Positions 40,045 through 50,989 of a DNA stretch of 64,000 nt are shown piece after piece. The DNA is from Tritrichomonas musculus. Its lineage: Eukaryota; Parabasalia; Tritrichomonadida; Tritrichomonadidae. The translations under genes were made by a program, and so were the position numbers. Position 1 is the first letter of the stretch; the number at the start of each line of letters is the position of its first letter. The stretch spans positions 6,572,001 to 6,636,000 of the forward strand of contig JAPFFF010000001.1 in the NCBI GenBank assembly GCA_039105265.1. Reading direction: 5' to 3'. The notes under the pieces are model-generated. The model saw only the letters and a program-made list of their open reading frames with translations, searched no databases and was not told where the DNA came from.

Positions 40045-42294
40045 ATGAAAAAGAAAAAACCAATTTCTAATCATTCTAATAATGACAATGGTATTAATAC
40101 AAATAATTCTGGAAATAATAGAGGTCATTACAGAAACACTGTGATTAATTCTCACCATCCTAAAATTATCCCTAGCAATAATCAAAAAATAAATAGAATT
40201 ACCAAAAAAGGAAATAAAGAATCGCAATCAACAAATGAACAAAAAGAAGAGGAAGTTAATTATAATAATAAAATAAAAAAATTGAAAAGTATCGGAGTAG
40301 AACTAACAGGAAAACAACAAAACCAACTTCTGTTTTATAGCAAACAACCTGACTGCTCTAAGCTTGATGTACTTAAACTTTATTATAAGTTTATGTTCTT
40401 AAATTATAAAAAAATGTATGCTGAAGAAGAGCAAGAGCACAATGTTAATGAAAAACAAGAAGAAGGAGAAGAAGAAGAAGGAGGAGAAGAAAAACAAGAA
40501 GAAGAAGAACAAGAAGAAGAAGAACAAGAAGAAGAAGAACAAGAAGAAGAAGAACAAGAAGAAGAGGAAAAACAAGAAGAAGAAGAACAAGAAGAAGAAG
40601 AACAAGAAGAAGAGGAAAAACAAGAAGAAGAAGAACAAGAAGAAGAACAAGAAGAAGAGGAAAAACAAGAAGAAGAAGAACAAGAAGAAGAAGAACAAGA
40701 AGAAGAAGAAGAACAAGAAGAAATAGAGGCTGATGAAGATCAAACAGCGACGGATCGAAGAGTAACAAAATCACTGAATAATCCACAAAAAGGGAATAAT
40801 AAATCAAATAAGCCAAAATCAGACAAAGATTCTTCTTTAAAAGAAAATGAAAAAAACATTAATTTCAATGAGCTTCACACTTATGATAAAATTTCTGATA
40901 TCAAAAATGCTCAAGTTAAAGAAATCAAAAGAAAAGGCATTCCAAAAGGTAAAAAATTAGTAGAGATCATTCAAGAGGTTTCTGCAAGTGATGATGATCA
41001 AGAATATGAAATTGCTAACCCCAATAATCATTTCAATAATAATCATCGTCATTCTCATTCATCTCGTCTCAATCGTTCGCGTAATTCGCTTTATAACCAA
41101 ACTCATTCATCTCATCATCAAGCGCACAAGTATCATCGTAATCAATCAAATGAACCTCATCGTCATCAAACGCGTGAATCTAATCGTAATCAAAGGCACA
41201 ACTCCCATCGTCATCACAGTCATAGGTCTAGTCATCGATCAAATCAAACCGAAATAGGAAGACCTGATCATTTTTCAAGAACACAAGTATTTCACAGGCA
41301 TAGCCATCATCAGAGAAACGATAATGATTTCAACTCTGATCAATTCAAATACGACAATGATATCCTTCCACAAGAACTAGCACAATCTCAAAAATTTAAT
41401 AGATCATCATTCAGAAGATATTCTTCTGTTGATCCCTATAAAAATAACAAATATCGGACAGAAAAAGAAGAATCATATCAACAAAGACCAATACAAAGAG
41501 ATAATAATTTTTCGCATAGGCACAGAAATGAAAATGATCGCAATCAAAGAAACAAACAAATTGAACAAGAAAATCAAAATGAACCAAATAATATACAAGA
41601 AGGCCAAGAAATCATTTATATTCAAGATCCAGGAACCCAAAAATATTACCGAATAATAAAAAGCAAAAATTCTGAATTCAATCTAAATCAATTTTTTCCA
41701 GATTCATCAAAAGTTGTAAATCCAGAAGCAATACAGCCACCAGTAAAAACAAAAACTGAAGTTAATGATATCATTAATGATAATATGAATAATAATATAA
41801 ATGATAATAATTCTAGTGATGATAATACTCTCCAACAAGACGATTCTGAAATATCAGATTACGCAAAAAAAGTAAAAAATAATTTTAATTTGATAAAAAT
41901 ATTAAAAAATCCAGAAATTTTAGATGATGAGTTCAATTTTAGCCAACCAAATTCATTAAACAATCAATTACGTGAAAGTGCAAAAAAGAAAAAGAAAGAA
42001 TCTAGAGCTTGGCAGAGAAAGAGGTTCACTATTGAACCAATTTCTAACTTAAGTGATTCATATGAATTTGGTAAAGAAGAAGAAGAAGTTCATGAAGAAG
42101 AGGAAGAAGAAAATACAAATATGGATAATTCAACTAAACCCAATCAGGACAATTTAGAAATGACTCCAATAGAATATAAACTTAATATGAAAAATTATAT
42201 CTTTCCAGAAACAAATGTAAATAAAGTTGTAAGGATTCTCTATACAAGATATGATATTGATGATCTCCTCAAAAAAGCTTCTAGCTTAAAATAG
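40045..42294 (+). CDS. Low-complexity protein with EEEEQ repeats and His/Arg/Asn-rich region
   Basis: The start is placed at ATG 40045 (MKKKKPISNHSNNDNG), giving 749 residues; the 23 codons upstream begin with TTG. Residues 60-125 contain a possibly folded segment (KKLKSIGVELTGKQQNQLLF, LDVLKLYYKFMFLNYKKMY). Residues about 135-230 are Glu/Gln repeats. Residues 340-430 are rich in His, Arg, Asn and Ser (HRHSHSSRLNRSRNSLYNQ). Near residue 525 EGQEIIYIQDPGTQKYYRI looks structured. The C-terminal 40 residues (EYKLNMKNYIFPETNVNKVV, RILYTRYDIDDLLKKASSL) are probably a short helical module. No family was recognised. The next gene lies 91 bp downstream on the same strand. Confidence 0.75.
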   Translation: MKKKKPISNHSNNDNGINTNNSGNNRGHYRNTVINSHHPKIIPSNNQKINRITKKGNKESQSTNEQKEEEVNYNNKIKKLKSIGVELTGKQQNQLLFYSKQPDCSKLDVLKLYYKFMFLNYKKMYAEEEQEHNVNEKQEEGEEEEGGEEKQEEEEQEEEEQEEEEQEEEEQEEEEKQEEEEQEEEEQEEEEKQEEEEQEEEQEEEEKQEEEEQEEEEQEEEEEQEEIEADEDQTATDRRVTKSLNNPQKGNNKSNKPKSDKDSSLKENEKNINFNELHTYDKISDIKNAQVKEIKRKGIPKGKKLVEIIQEVSASDDDQEYEIANPNNHFNNNHRHSHSSRLNRSRNSLYNQTHSSHHQAHKYHRNQSNEPHRHQTRESNRNQRHNSHRHHSHRSSHRSNQTEIGRPDHFSRTQVFHRHSHHQRNDNDFNSDQFKYDNDILPQELAQSQKFNRSSFRRYSSVDPYKNNKYRTEKEESYQQRPIQRDNNFSHRHRNENDRNQRNKQIEQENQNEPNNIQEGQEIIYIQDPGTQKYYRIIKSKNSEFNLNQFFPDSSKVVNPEAIQPPVKTKTEVNDIINDNMNNNINDNNSSDDNTLQQDDSEISDYAKKVKNNFNLIKILKNPEILDDEFNFSQPNSLNNQLRESAKKKKKESRAWQRKRFTIEPISNLSDSYEFGKEEEEVHEEEEEENTNMDNSTKPNQDNLEMTPIEYKLNMKNYIFPETNVNKVVRILYTRYDIDDLLKKASSLK
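40498..40722 (+). repeat. 15-bp GAAGAAGAAGAACAA minisatellite in coding sequence
   Basis: About fifteen units encode EEEEQ, with occasional GAGGAAAAA variants giving EEEKQ. All changes keep the frame. Long antisense open frames here are artefacts of the repeat. Confidence 0.9.
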
Positions 42295-42385
42295 TGAATA
42301 AAATGTTTGATAAAATGAAATATTATATTGAATTTTGAATGAATTTTATTTGCAAGTTTTTTAACCTTGCTTTTAACCTTTAAAA

Positions 42386-43105
42386 ATGGATAATGATGAA
42401 AGTTCAAATACAGAAAATAATTCTTGGAATTTTGAAGTACAAAATGACAGGAATATTGAGAACAATGAAATAAAAACTCAGATGATTCCTATTGCGTCAC
42501 ACAGAACAAACAATCGAACGAAAATAAATATTACATCTCAAAATCAATCAAATCAGAATCATATAGGAAAAGAATTAAATCAGAATATTATTTATGATTC
42601 AGATGAAAATCAAATTACATTGAACATACAATCATACCAAGATGATGATCAGATTTATTCAAGTCGAAGCTCATTGAAAAATAAAACTGATGTAATGAGA
42701 GTATCACGCCCATTTTCAAGCCAAGCACCGAAAAGAAAAAAAATGACTCTATTTCAACCATCACCGAAACCGCCAAAACTAACAGGACCAGTTACTTACT
42801 ACCGCAGTATCGATAAAATTGATAAACAACTACAACGTGATTTTGATGAATCGTTAAGACGTAAAGAAATTAAACGGCAAATGAAATCACCTTACAAAGA
42901 AAATATGGTTCGTCTCAGGTCTGAATCAGTTCGATCAGTACGAAAGCAATTACAAAGAAATGAAATTTTATCAAGGAGACAAAGAAAACACGAAATTGTA
43001 GCATACCGTTCAGCATGTGAAGAAGAATATGAATCAGAGCGTCGCCATTGCCAAGTTGACTACGTCTCAAAAACATATCGTGAATTAAGAATTATGGGGG
43101 TTTAA
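42386..43105 (+). CDS. Small basic protein of unknown function
   Basis: A 239-residue protein starting at ATG (MDNDESSNTENNSWNFEVQ). The first 100 residues are Asn/Ser-rich and disordered. Residues 105-239 are strongly basic with long charged helices (DKIDKQLQRDFDESLRRKEI, RLRSESVRSVRKQLQRNEIL, RRQRKHEIVAYRSACEEEYE). A Pro-rich patch (FQPSPKPPKLTGPVTYYRS) precedes them. No family was recognised. A microtubule- or nucleic-acid-binding role is imaginable from charge only. Same-strand position close to the previous gene does not imply co-transcription in this lineage. Confidence 0.7.
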   Translation: MDNDESSNTENNSWNFEVQNDRNIENNEIKTQMIPIASHRTNNRTKINITSQNQSNQNHIGKELNQNIIYDSDENQITLNIQSYQDDDQIYSSRSSLKNKTDVMRVSRPFSSQAPKRKKMTLFQPSPKPPKLTGPVTYYRSIDKIDKQLQRDFDESLRRKEIKRQMKSPYKENMVRLRSESVRSVRKQLQRNEILSRRQRKHEIVAYRSACEEEYESERRHCQVDYVSKTYRELRIMGV

Positions 43106-43543
43106 TGAATAACTAATTTTTAAAAAGTTAGAATATATTTCACATTTTGGCATATTCTACGATACAATTTCAATTTCTTAGTTTCTAGAATACAGCAAAT
43201 GACTTTACTTTGCATTTTCACATATAAGAAATTTCAAAAATTTTTTATGCAATACGCACTTATAATTACATGATTTAATTTTTCATTTTAAAACCAATGA
43301 TCATATCATTAATTACGACATTAGCATGAACCTAAATAATTTTGTTATGCTCCGCCAATATCATTATTCATTAAAGCGTTTAAAGTTGAAACAAAGAAAA
43401 TAATGATTATCAATATAGAAATAAGTTAAATTTAGTAATGTATTTATAGGTTTTAATATTTTTCTCAAGTTATGGAGCGATATTTAAAATTGAATTCTTA
43501 GAAAAAAAATTCAATATATTCAATAGCTTTTTTACATTTCGCT

Positions 43544-43577
<34 letters not shown>

Positions 43578-43811
43578 AATAATTTAGCATCATTGACGCC
43601 AAAACTCATAATATTCTGATATAAGAGAACAAAAAATTTCAATATTGTGTGGGTTAAAGAAAAACTTTTTCATAATATTACAATACTGAAAAAGTTCATA
43701 AAAAACAGAAAACAAGAAATTGAATAATTTACATCAAAGTAAGTTAACATACGCCTCAATTTTCGATGCTAACACAATTTTTTTCATATCACCTAATAAG
43801 TCATTATTATA
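43106..43811. other. Promoter region of the cysteine peptidase
   Basis: Contains a T-tract of about 28 bases (43549-43576). GAAAAAGTT (43688-43696) lies about 115 bp before the peptidase ATG, and its inverse AAACTTTTTC lies about 35 bp earlier. No gene was recognised. Confidence 0.45.
43801..43806 (+). promoter_or_regulatory. Initiator-like element (TCATTA) of the cysteine peptidase gene
   Basis: TCATTA matches the trichomonad initiator consensus TCA(+1)Y(T/A)(T/A). The +1 A would be 43803, 9 nt before the ATG, within the short 5' leader range known for trichomonad mRNAs. Based on position and consensus only. Confidence 0.45.
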
Positions 43812-44777
43812 ATGATTGCTTATCTTCTTGGATTAGTTTCATGTCAAGTTTTGACACAGCTTCATGAAGAAAAGTCTTTCCTTTCATGGATGCGTTCAAC
43901 CAATCAATTCTATACTGGCGACGAGTATAATCTTCGTTTTGGAGTTTGGCTTGCCAACCAACGCCGTGTTAATGAATTCAACCAACAAGGAAAAACTTTC
44001 AAAGTTTCAATGAACAAGTTTGCTGCTTATACTCCTGCTGAATACAACGTTCTTCTTGGAAAGAAAGTAACAAGAGCTGAAAGACCAAAGATCTCAATGA
44101 ACAAGAAATTTGTTAAACCAAACTCAGACAGTGTTGACTGGCGTGAAAGTGGAATCGTAAATCCAATCAAGGACCAAGCATCATGCGGTTCATGCTGGGC
44201 TTTTTCAGTTATTCAAGCTCAAGAATCACAATGGGCACTTGTTAACAAGGAACTTCTTGACCTTTCTGAACAAAATCTTGTTGATTGCGTTACTTCATGC
44301 TATGGCTGCGGTGGCGGTGATGAATACGTTTCATATGATTATGTTATCAGCAACCAACAAGGACTCTGGAACCTTCAAAAAGACTATCCATATACAGCTG
44401 TTGGTGGAACATGCAAGTTCTCACTTGAAAAAGGTGTTGCTAAAGTAACAGGATATTACAGACCAACAATAACCGACGATGAAGATGCACTTGCTGCTGC
44501 ATGCGAAAAAGATGGCGTTGTTTCAATCGCCATTGATGCCTCAAATTGGTCATTCCAACTCTATACCACTGGAATTTATGATGAACCATCATGCCAACCA
44601 CACAATCTTGATCATGCCGTTGGTCTTGTTGGTTTTGGTGTTGAAGATGGCACTCAATATTGGATTGTACGTAACTCTTGGGGAACATCATGGGGTGAAA
44701 AAGGTTATATCAGAATGGTCCGTGGAAAGAATAACCAATGCGGTGTTGCATCAGATGTTATCATCCCACAAGTTTAA
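43812..44777 (+). CDS. Cathepsin L-like papain-family cysteine peptidase (C1A)
   Basis: A 321-residue preproenzyme starting at ATG. A short hydrophobic leader (MIAYLLGLVSCQVLT) suits a signal peptide. The I29 propeptide (about 22-85) has an ERFNIN-type helix (E38, R42, W46, N49, V53, N57) and a degenerate GNFD region. Mature enzyme starts near VDWRESGIV (108). The catalytic set is complete: Q122 of the oxyanion hole, C128 in SCGSCWAF, H268 in LDHAVGLVGFG and N288 in RNSWGTSWGEKGYI. Such peptidases are secreted or lysosomal and are major virulence-associated enzymes in Tritrichomonas foetus. It is full length with no C-terminal extension. Base composition is less AT-rich than its neighbours, as expected of a highly expressed gene. 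Confidence 0.97.
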   Translation: MIAYLLGLVSCQVLTQLHEEKSFLSWMRSTNQFYTGDEYNLRFGVWLANQRRVNEFNQQGKTFKVSMNKFAAYTPAEYNVLLGKKVTRAERPKISMNKKFVKPNSDSVDWRESGIVNPIKDQASCGSCWAFSVIQAQESQWALVNKELLDLSEQNLVDCVTSCYGCGGGDEYVSYDYVISNQQGLWNLQKDYPYTAVGGTCKFSLEKGVAKVTGYYRPTITDDEDALAAACEKDGVVSIAIDASNWSFQLYTTGIYDEPSCQPHNLDHAVGLVGFGVEDGTQYWIVRNSWGTSWGEKGYIRMVRGKNNQCGVASDVIIPQV

Positions 44778-45050
44778 ATAAACTTACTTTGCTTTCTTTG
44801 ATAATGCTAAATATTATTTTTTTTTTTTTTACAAATTTATTGAATAATGATAAGAAATAATATAAGTTGCAATATTACTTGATAACTAGTTCTATGAAAT
44901 ACAAAACATGTCCCAAATAAAATGACTATACTATTATGTGCATTTATAAAATAACTATTAACAATTAAATCTAAATAATCGATTATTTAAATAAAAATCA
45001 TAAATATTTGAAACAATTTAGCTATGCGCTTATTAATCATACAAAAGATA

Positions 45051-46322
45051 TTAATGATAATATTGTGGACCTTTTCTGACGTTAATCCATTTACAATCAT
45101 TGATTACTTCTTCGGTACAACCTTGTATGAAAACGCCAGCTTGATGAACAAGAAGACGGACGTTATCAAAATCAACGTTCTCAATCTTTTTGTTAGGGAA
45201 ATAATCCGCCACATTCTGAGTTGTTAGTTCAACAAATCCATGTGAAGGAAAGTTTCCTTGGTGATGAAAAAGAGATCCATCAATAGATTTTATACCGAGT
45301 AAACGTGCAAATTTTTTCTTATCAACTTTAATTACCTTCGGATTTGCCCATTCTACACCAACATATTCACTATAAAAAGGATCATCTTCTGATATTTTTA
45401 AGGCATTGAACAACTTGTGATAAAAACGATTATTCGAGTTACTTTTCCTTCTGAAAAAGTTTGTGACAAGTTCGCCAAATGTCATTTCTTTATCTTCCCA
45501 AAATTTAGAAGGAATAAAACCGAGTTTTTTAGGGTTAAATGTAAGTGCTTTGTCTGCACAGATTGACTCAAATTCTGTTTCATCATTTGATACTATTTTA
45601 GGAACTGATGGAAGTGGCTCTGTTTTAGATTTCGAATTGGAATTATTTCCCATTGAGCCAGCCAATTTCGCCATATTTTTCATTAAAAATAAAATTTGTG
45701 CATTAGATGGAGTTTTGGAAACGGCTGAGACATCTGGTATAACGTACGACTTAAGTTCTGAAGTAGCTGGTCCAGCTGCTGCTGAAGTATCATTATTTTC
45801 ACTTGTAATATTATTCAAATTAATGTTAAGACTATTTAAAGCGTTAAGATTAAGATTTGCAAGATTTAGTCCACTTAAATTATTAAGATTGGCTATATTG
45901 AGAGTATTGTTTGAATGGAGATTATCAGAAGTCGGCTGCTGGCTAGAAGGATATTGCATATTAGGGAGGATGGTTGGCTGCATGTTGATTGCAAAAGGGC
46001 CATCAATATTATCTGACATGATTGGGTTGTTATTAATATTATTATTATTGAATTCATCTAAAGTTTTTGGTGAGGTAACAATGCAGGGAAATGAATGAAA
46101 GTTAACCAAATAATCATCTGTCAAAAAAGAATCAGTTGGGCCATTGCTTGATCCAATCCCATTAATAGTATTATGAGACATATTTAAAATAGGAGATGTT
46201 GGATCAATTGGAAGTTGAGGCTGCTCAAGGAAGTCCATCTTAAAAGATGACGAATCTTCAATACCAAGGCTGTTTCCTCGTAGAATCATATCAATCTGTT
46301 CATCAGGGTCTGTGAAATTCAT
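45051..46322 (-). CDS. IBD-like (initiator-binding winged-helix) transcription factor, Asn-rich
   Basis: The start is set at ATG 46322 (MNFTDPDEQIDMIL), giving 423 residues; the frame extends 15 codons upstream from a TTG. Residues 1-220 are Asn/Ser/Pro-rich and could be a regulatory region. Residues about 255-365 resemble the trichomonad initiator-binding domain. They read RFYHKLFNALKISEDDPF, VGVEWANPKVIKVDKKKFAR, LLGIKSIDGSLFHHQGNF, with the K-S-I-(D/N)-G-S-(L/F) recognition-helix pattern. In Trichomonas vaginalis the IBD protein IBP39 binds the initiator TCAYWW to start Pol II transcription. This is a divergent relative and may bind another element. About 60 residues follow the domain. Confidence 0.65.
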   Translation of the reverse strand: MNFTDPDEQIDMILRGNSLGIEDSSSFKMDFLEQPQLPIDPTSPILNMSHNTINGIGSSNGPTDSFLTDDYLVNFHSFPCIVTSPKTLDEFNNNNINNNPIMSDNIDGPFAINMQPTILPNMQYPSSQQPTSDNLHSNNTLNIANLNNLSGLNLANLNLNALNSLNINLNNITSENNDTSAAAGPATSELKSYVIPDVSAVSKTPSNAQILFLMKNMAKLAGSMGNNSNSKSKTEPLPSVPKIVSNDETEFESICADKALTFNPKKLGFIPSKFWEDKEMTFGELVTNFFRRKSNSNNRFYHKLFNALKISEDDPFYSEYVGVEWANPKVIKVDKKKFARLLGIKSIDGSLFHHQGNFPSHGFVELTTQNVADYFPNKKIENVDFDNVRLLVHQAGVFIQGCTEEVINDCKWINVRKGPQYYH

Positions 46323-47522
46323 GAAAAATATAAAATCTATTTTGAATTTAAAATTACATAAGGACAAAATTTGACCACATCTTTATCGGTTACGAATACT
46401 CATCTATTCAATTCTATTCAAATTTGATCGTTTTTATGGTGTTTATATTTTGTAGTAATTTTCTATTCAAAATTCATTAATCTTCTTTTCACGTTAAAAA
46501 AAAATAATATTTTATATAATAAAAAAATTTAAGGTTTTTCAAATATATAATTGAATTATAACAAAATTTCAAATTATTATTCAATTTTGTGAACAAACTT
46601 TTCAAAACTAAACACAAAATGCTCTACCAAAGTTTTCTTGTGTGTGAAGTGAAAACCAATAAAAAATTACGTTTTACTAATGAGCGGAGCGACTCTCCAG
46701 AAACAAACATCCGAAAATAAATTAAAATGCATGAAATAAAGAAGGTGATAATTATGAAAAACATTGTTAAGTATTATTCAGAAAAACCAAAAATTATTAT
46801 AGTACGTTTTTATATATGTTTTTCAAATCAAGTTTCAAAACATATTACTGAAAGTTAAATATCAAGTATTTAAGAATTATTAAATATTCTATCATTAAAT
46901 CTATTATTCCGTTAATTCAATTGAGAAGAATTGAGAAGAATAATGCTTGTAAATTTATGAAATTATCGATATGTCAATATCAGATAATTGAACAACAAAT
47001 TGACCTTGAAAATTCGGTTTTCACATTTTTGAAAGAATAAATTATTCAAAAAGTTTGATTTAAATTGACTATTTGTTCTGATTTACTGAAACCAGTTTAT
47101 TTTTTTTTTGAAATTAGTTCGAATGCATTTTATAGTTGTTAGAGGTTAATAAAATAAATTTTATCAATTAAGATTTTTTAAAGTAATATACAATATTCTT
47201 TTAGGCAAAATTCTTTAAATAATTTAAGAAAGTCCTTTTTTGGATCTTAAATCCCTAAGGGAAATTGTTAACATGATGAAGATGAGCAATTTTTCTTTAA
47301 AGAAAAAAAATACTATATATAATATTTTTTAATTCTATTCTTACTTTTCAATTATGGATGAAAATAATACATTATATAATTATTTTGGAATAACATCTAT
47401 TCAGAGAAATCGTTGAAGTATTATAAGTCTTTTTCGATAATGTTTTTTATAATTAGCTTGATAATATCACTCACAACAAAAAAATATAAATCGATTCAAT
47501 ACACATAACATAAAAAAGTAAA
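46323..47522. other. 1.2-kb AT-rich spacer
   Basis: No gene or transposon was recognised. A 10-bp unit AATTGAGAAG is doubled near 46919-46938. TTCAAAAAGTTT near 47044 resembles motifs seen near other genes. Confidence 0.45.
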
Positions 47523-49016
47523 TTAAACGTCTTGTTTGAGAATCGAGATTTTTTCCATTATTTGAAAGCAAGCTTCAGTTTTCTTTGCAATATCATCTAA
47601 AAAATCTTGTGATATGGAAATAAAACCAATTTTTGACTTTGCTGAAGAGATGATTTGCTCAGATTCATTAATATCATATTCCATAAAATATACACCAACA
47701 GTATTTCTTAAATTTTCTTGCAAATCTGATAATATTTCGCATGTATGATCAATATCAAATGATGATGGATGAGCCACCTTAGCTGTTGAAATCCAACTAA
47801 AAATAATATTTATTTCATTTTCAATTACTGTTAGATTTTTAAGCATTAGCTGTAAATTTATTTCATTTTTAGTTCCTTCAGATGCTGCATTATTAGAATC
47901 AGATGACGCATATATTTGAGAATTGATTTGCTTTCTAGATGAATCACATTCATATAAAAGTGAAGTTAGTATTGAAATTGAGTCAGCTGAATTTATCAGC
48001 ATTTTTCTTTGTTTATCTATCAATTCGTTTAACTCATTTAACTCTTTTTTGATTTTTTCATTATTTGAACAATATATTTGTAAATTTGATTTGATTCCAG
48101 AATGAATGATTTCATCAACATTTTGAATTTCAGGAAGAGGATTCTCGCTTTTAACGAGACAGAAATATATCCTTTTATTATCATCTTCTAAATTTTTTTT
48201 CTTATTCATAACTTCTTGATTCAGCATTGAGAAATATTCAGTTGATTGAAAACTTGATGGAGAAGAATTGAGAGCTTCTAAGGCCAAATTTAAATAGAAA
48301 ATTGCAGAACCAATTTTATATTTTTTAGCTTCATCATTTGAATGTGAAATTAATGATTTGATATTATATAGAGTAACTCTATTATTAATAAGATCAATAG
48401 ATGAATAATTTGTATTTCCGATCATAAAATTAGTAGGAAAAGGATTCATTTTACTTGCGGCATAAAAATATTTTGATGCAACAAGACTATTTAATGTAAC
48501 AGCAGATAAGTTTTCGTTATCTTTTTCTCCAATCATAACTAAAGTTTCATAATAATGAGATGCATATACAATGTGATAAAATGCAACATTTTGAATTGTA
48601 AGATCACTTTTTGAATCCATTTGAATTGATGGTAAAAAATCTGTTTGAATACTATATAATATCTTCAGGATTGTTGATATTCGCTCTTTAAATATTTCAC
48701 GCGTTGTCTTATCATTGATAGGAAAATAAGCTAATGAATCAGATAAAATTGATGCAATATTCCATAGAATTAATATACCTTCAGAAAAAGCATTCGAATA
48801 TTTTGTTTGAATTGGTGGCCCAATTACATTAGTAGAAATTAGTTCGCTTGAGATCTGTGAATGAAGTAGAGTTGAAGCATATTTGAATAAAAAATTGATA
48901 TTTTCTTCTGACCAAAGAACAATTTTCCATGCCCTGTCCCGCTTTTTTGACATAATTTCATTCTCTGAAGTTATTGAAATCAACTTTCTACGAGGAATTG
49001 GAAAGAGACTAAACAT
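47523..49016 (-). CDS. BRO1-domain-like protein (ALIX/Bro1 family)
   Basis: A 497-residue protein starting at ATG (MFSLFPIPRRKL). Its first 290 residues are helical with BRO1 features. An early conserved helix is SNAFSEGILILWNIASILS, and a TPR-like middle contains LNSLVASKYFYAASKM and KYKIGSAIFYLNLALEAL. The diagnostic end is DDNKRIYFCLVKSENPLPEI, matching the BRO1 block (N..IY...VP....LP.I). Residues 300-497 are helical and coiled, like a shortened V domain. BRO1 proteins dock on ESCRT-III (CHMP4/Snf7) in endosomal sorting. No Pro-rich tail is present. The ATG lies 89 bp from the divergent PMT gene, so the promoter is probably shared. Confidence 0.6.
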   Translation of the reverse strand: MFSLFPIPRRKLISITSENEIMSKKRDRAWKIVLWSEENINFLFKYASTLLHSQISSELISTNVIGPPIQTKYSNAFSEGILILWNIASILSDSLAYFPINDKTTREIFKERISTILKILYSIQTDFLPSIQMDSKSDLTIQNVAFYHIVYASHYYETLVMIGEKDNENLSAVTLNSLVASKYFYAASKMNPFPTNFMIGNTNYSSIDLINNRVTLYNIKSLISHSNDEAKKYKIGSAIFYLNLALEALNSSPSSFQSTEYFSMLNQEVMNKKKNLEDDNKRIYFCLVKSENPLPEIQNVDEIIHSGIKSNLQIYCSNNEKIKKELNELNELIDKQRKMLINSADSISILTSLLYECDSSRKQINSQIYASSDSNNAASEGTKNEINLQLMLKNLTVIENEINIIFSWISTAKVAHPSSFDIDHTCEILSDLQENLRNTVGVYFMEYDINESEQIISSAKSKIGFISISQDFLDDIAKKTEACFQIMEKISILKQDV

Positions 49017-49105
49017 ATTATAATAGCCAAATATGTATACAATATTTTAAAAAATTGAATATTGTATTAAAGGCAACCAAATAAGGCTTGAAAATATAAA
49101 ATGGA

Positions 49106-50891
49106 ATGATTGATGAAAGAAGTGTTTCGAAATCACACCTTACATCTTATGACGCTCTTTATATTTTTATTTTAACAAGTATATCATTGGCTATTCGTCT
49201 TTGGGTTATATATCATCCTGACGGACCAGCTTTTGACGAAGTTCATTTTGGTAATTTCACCAACTGGTACACAAAATCTCAGTTTTTTTTTGACATTCAT
49301 CCTACACTTGGAAAGCTTTTAATGTTCGGTTTTGCAAATCTATCTGAATATGATGGAAATTTGGGTTTTCATTCAACTCGTCATTATTCATCATGCTCTT
49401 ACATTTCCTTAAGAGTAACTCCAGCTATTTTCTCGGCTCTTTGCTGTCCATTGATATACCTAACTCTACGATTTACAGGATTCGGATATCTTTCTGCAAT
49501 AACTGCTTCAATTTTATTAATCACAGATACCTCACTTGCAACTGAAGGAAGATTTATACTTTCTGATGGAATTCTTCACTTTTTTTGCTGCCTCCATTTT
49601 GCAATTATTTGTTACACTTTTTCAATATATGATTGCAACTATTATATTTATTTAAAACAAATCGATAATTCTAATAAAAATGTAAATATGAATCATAATA
49701 CTACTGAAATTGAAGATGATTTTGATACAGTCAATATTGATTTCGATCTTATTAACATTTATGATGCAGATGTTTCTATTAAAGAAAGAAAGTTTTCTAA
49801 AAATAATAATAAATTGAGACAGAAAAGAATAATTAGTATTAATCAAACTAATTGCAAAACAGAAATGAAATTTAATCGAGCTAGATTTAATTTTTTTCAT
49901 ATATTAACAGGAATTTCACTTGGTGCAGCATGCTCAGTTAAAAATACTGCATGGGGACTTATGGTGTTTGATGCATACATATATATTGTCGGCTTTTTGC
50001 CTCTTCTTAATTTCAGCATTTTTGATTATTTATTTGACGTTTTTATTTATGGAGTTTCACTCTTTTTAATTATGATTTCGGTTTATATAATATCATTTTT
50101 TATTCATTTCATTGTACTTCCTTTTGCAGGTCAAGGTACAGGATACTTACCTGAAGATATGAAAAAACAACTCATTCCAAATCAACAAGTTAATTGCAGT
50201 CTTTGGTTTAAGCGTATCGCAGGGCCATCGTTATTATACAAAACATTCAAAGTGTCCTTAATAATGCATAATGGAAACATGGGAATAAAAAGCTTTCACA
50301 TGTCGCAAAGTAGACCTAATAACTGGCCATTACTGACAGGAATTGATGTTGGATTTTGGGGAGGAGATGGCCAAGAAATCAGATGCCATGGAAACGTTTT
50401 TTCTTATTATTTTGCTTTTATTGGGGTAATTTTATGCACATTTCCATCATTTTTAAAAGAAAAAATGAAATTCAATAAGGATCTCAGAAAAAATAATGAA
50501 AAAGAACAACAGAAACTTGACAAAATTAATTTTTTAAATTCGCTACATGATTATTTAGTAGAATTAAGATTTACAATAGGTTGGTTGGCTTCATACCTTC
50601 CGTTTTACTTGATTCCAAGAACCCTCTTTTTATACCATTATCTTATACCACTAATGATTGGCTGCTGCGCATTTGGCGCTTCTTTGGAAATTTTAATCAA
50701 GTCCAAAAGAATAAGAGGTACAATAGCTTTTGCCACTTGGATTTTAGCCTTTTTTGGATTTTGGCTATGGATGCCACTAGTTTATGGCAAATACATGCAT
50801 GAGAGGGATATAATGATTTGGAATCAAAATTGGATCTCTGGAGATAAACAATATAAAATTGAACAAAAATCAGATAGATTAAAGCCTAAAT

Positions 50892-50893
<2 letters not shown>
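49106..50893 (+). CDS. Dolichyl-phosphate-mannose:protein O-mannosyltransferase (PMT family)
   Basis: A 595-residue multi-pass membrane protein. ATG 49106 is used; an ATG 5 bp upstream stops at once. The catalytic loop 1 motif is present: GPAFDEVHFGNFTNWY (acidic DE near residue 44), then FFDIHPTLGKLL. Other PMT marks are TEGRFILSDGILHFF and GAACSVKNTAWGL, and the C-terminal helix has PRTLFLYHYLIPLMIG. The family moves mannose from dolichyl-P-mannose to Ser/Thr in the ER lumen. A hydrophilic insert at about 185-260 (VNMNHNTTEIEDDFDTVN) interrupts the membrane part. The three MIR repeats usual between TM7 and TM8 are absent, which explains the short length (fungal PMTs are about 750-900). Confidence 0.9.

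Positions 50894-50925
<32 letters not shown>
50894..50925. repeat. (TA)n microsatellite
   Basis: About 16 TA units begin directly after the PMT stop codon and therefore lie in its 3' UTR. Confidence 0.9.
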
Positions 50926-50928
<3 letters not shown>

Positions 50929-50989
50929 ATAAAATTGTTTGAAATGAATGATTTTTTTTTTTATTTATTTTGATTTATATAATTCTGAT

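Noticed and set aside
40399-40816. Antisense Phe/Leu-rich frames over the EEEEQ repeat
   Set aside because: Produced by the 15-bp repeat having no stops in several frames.
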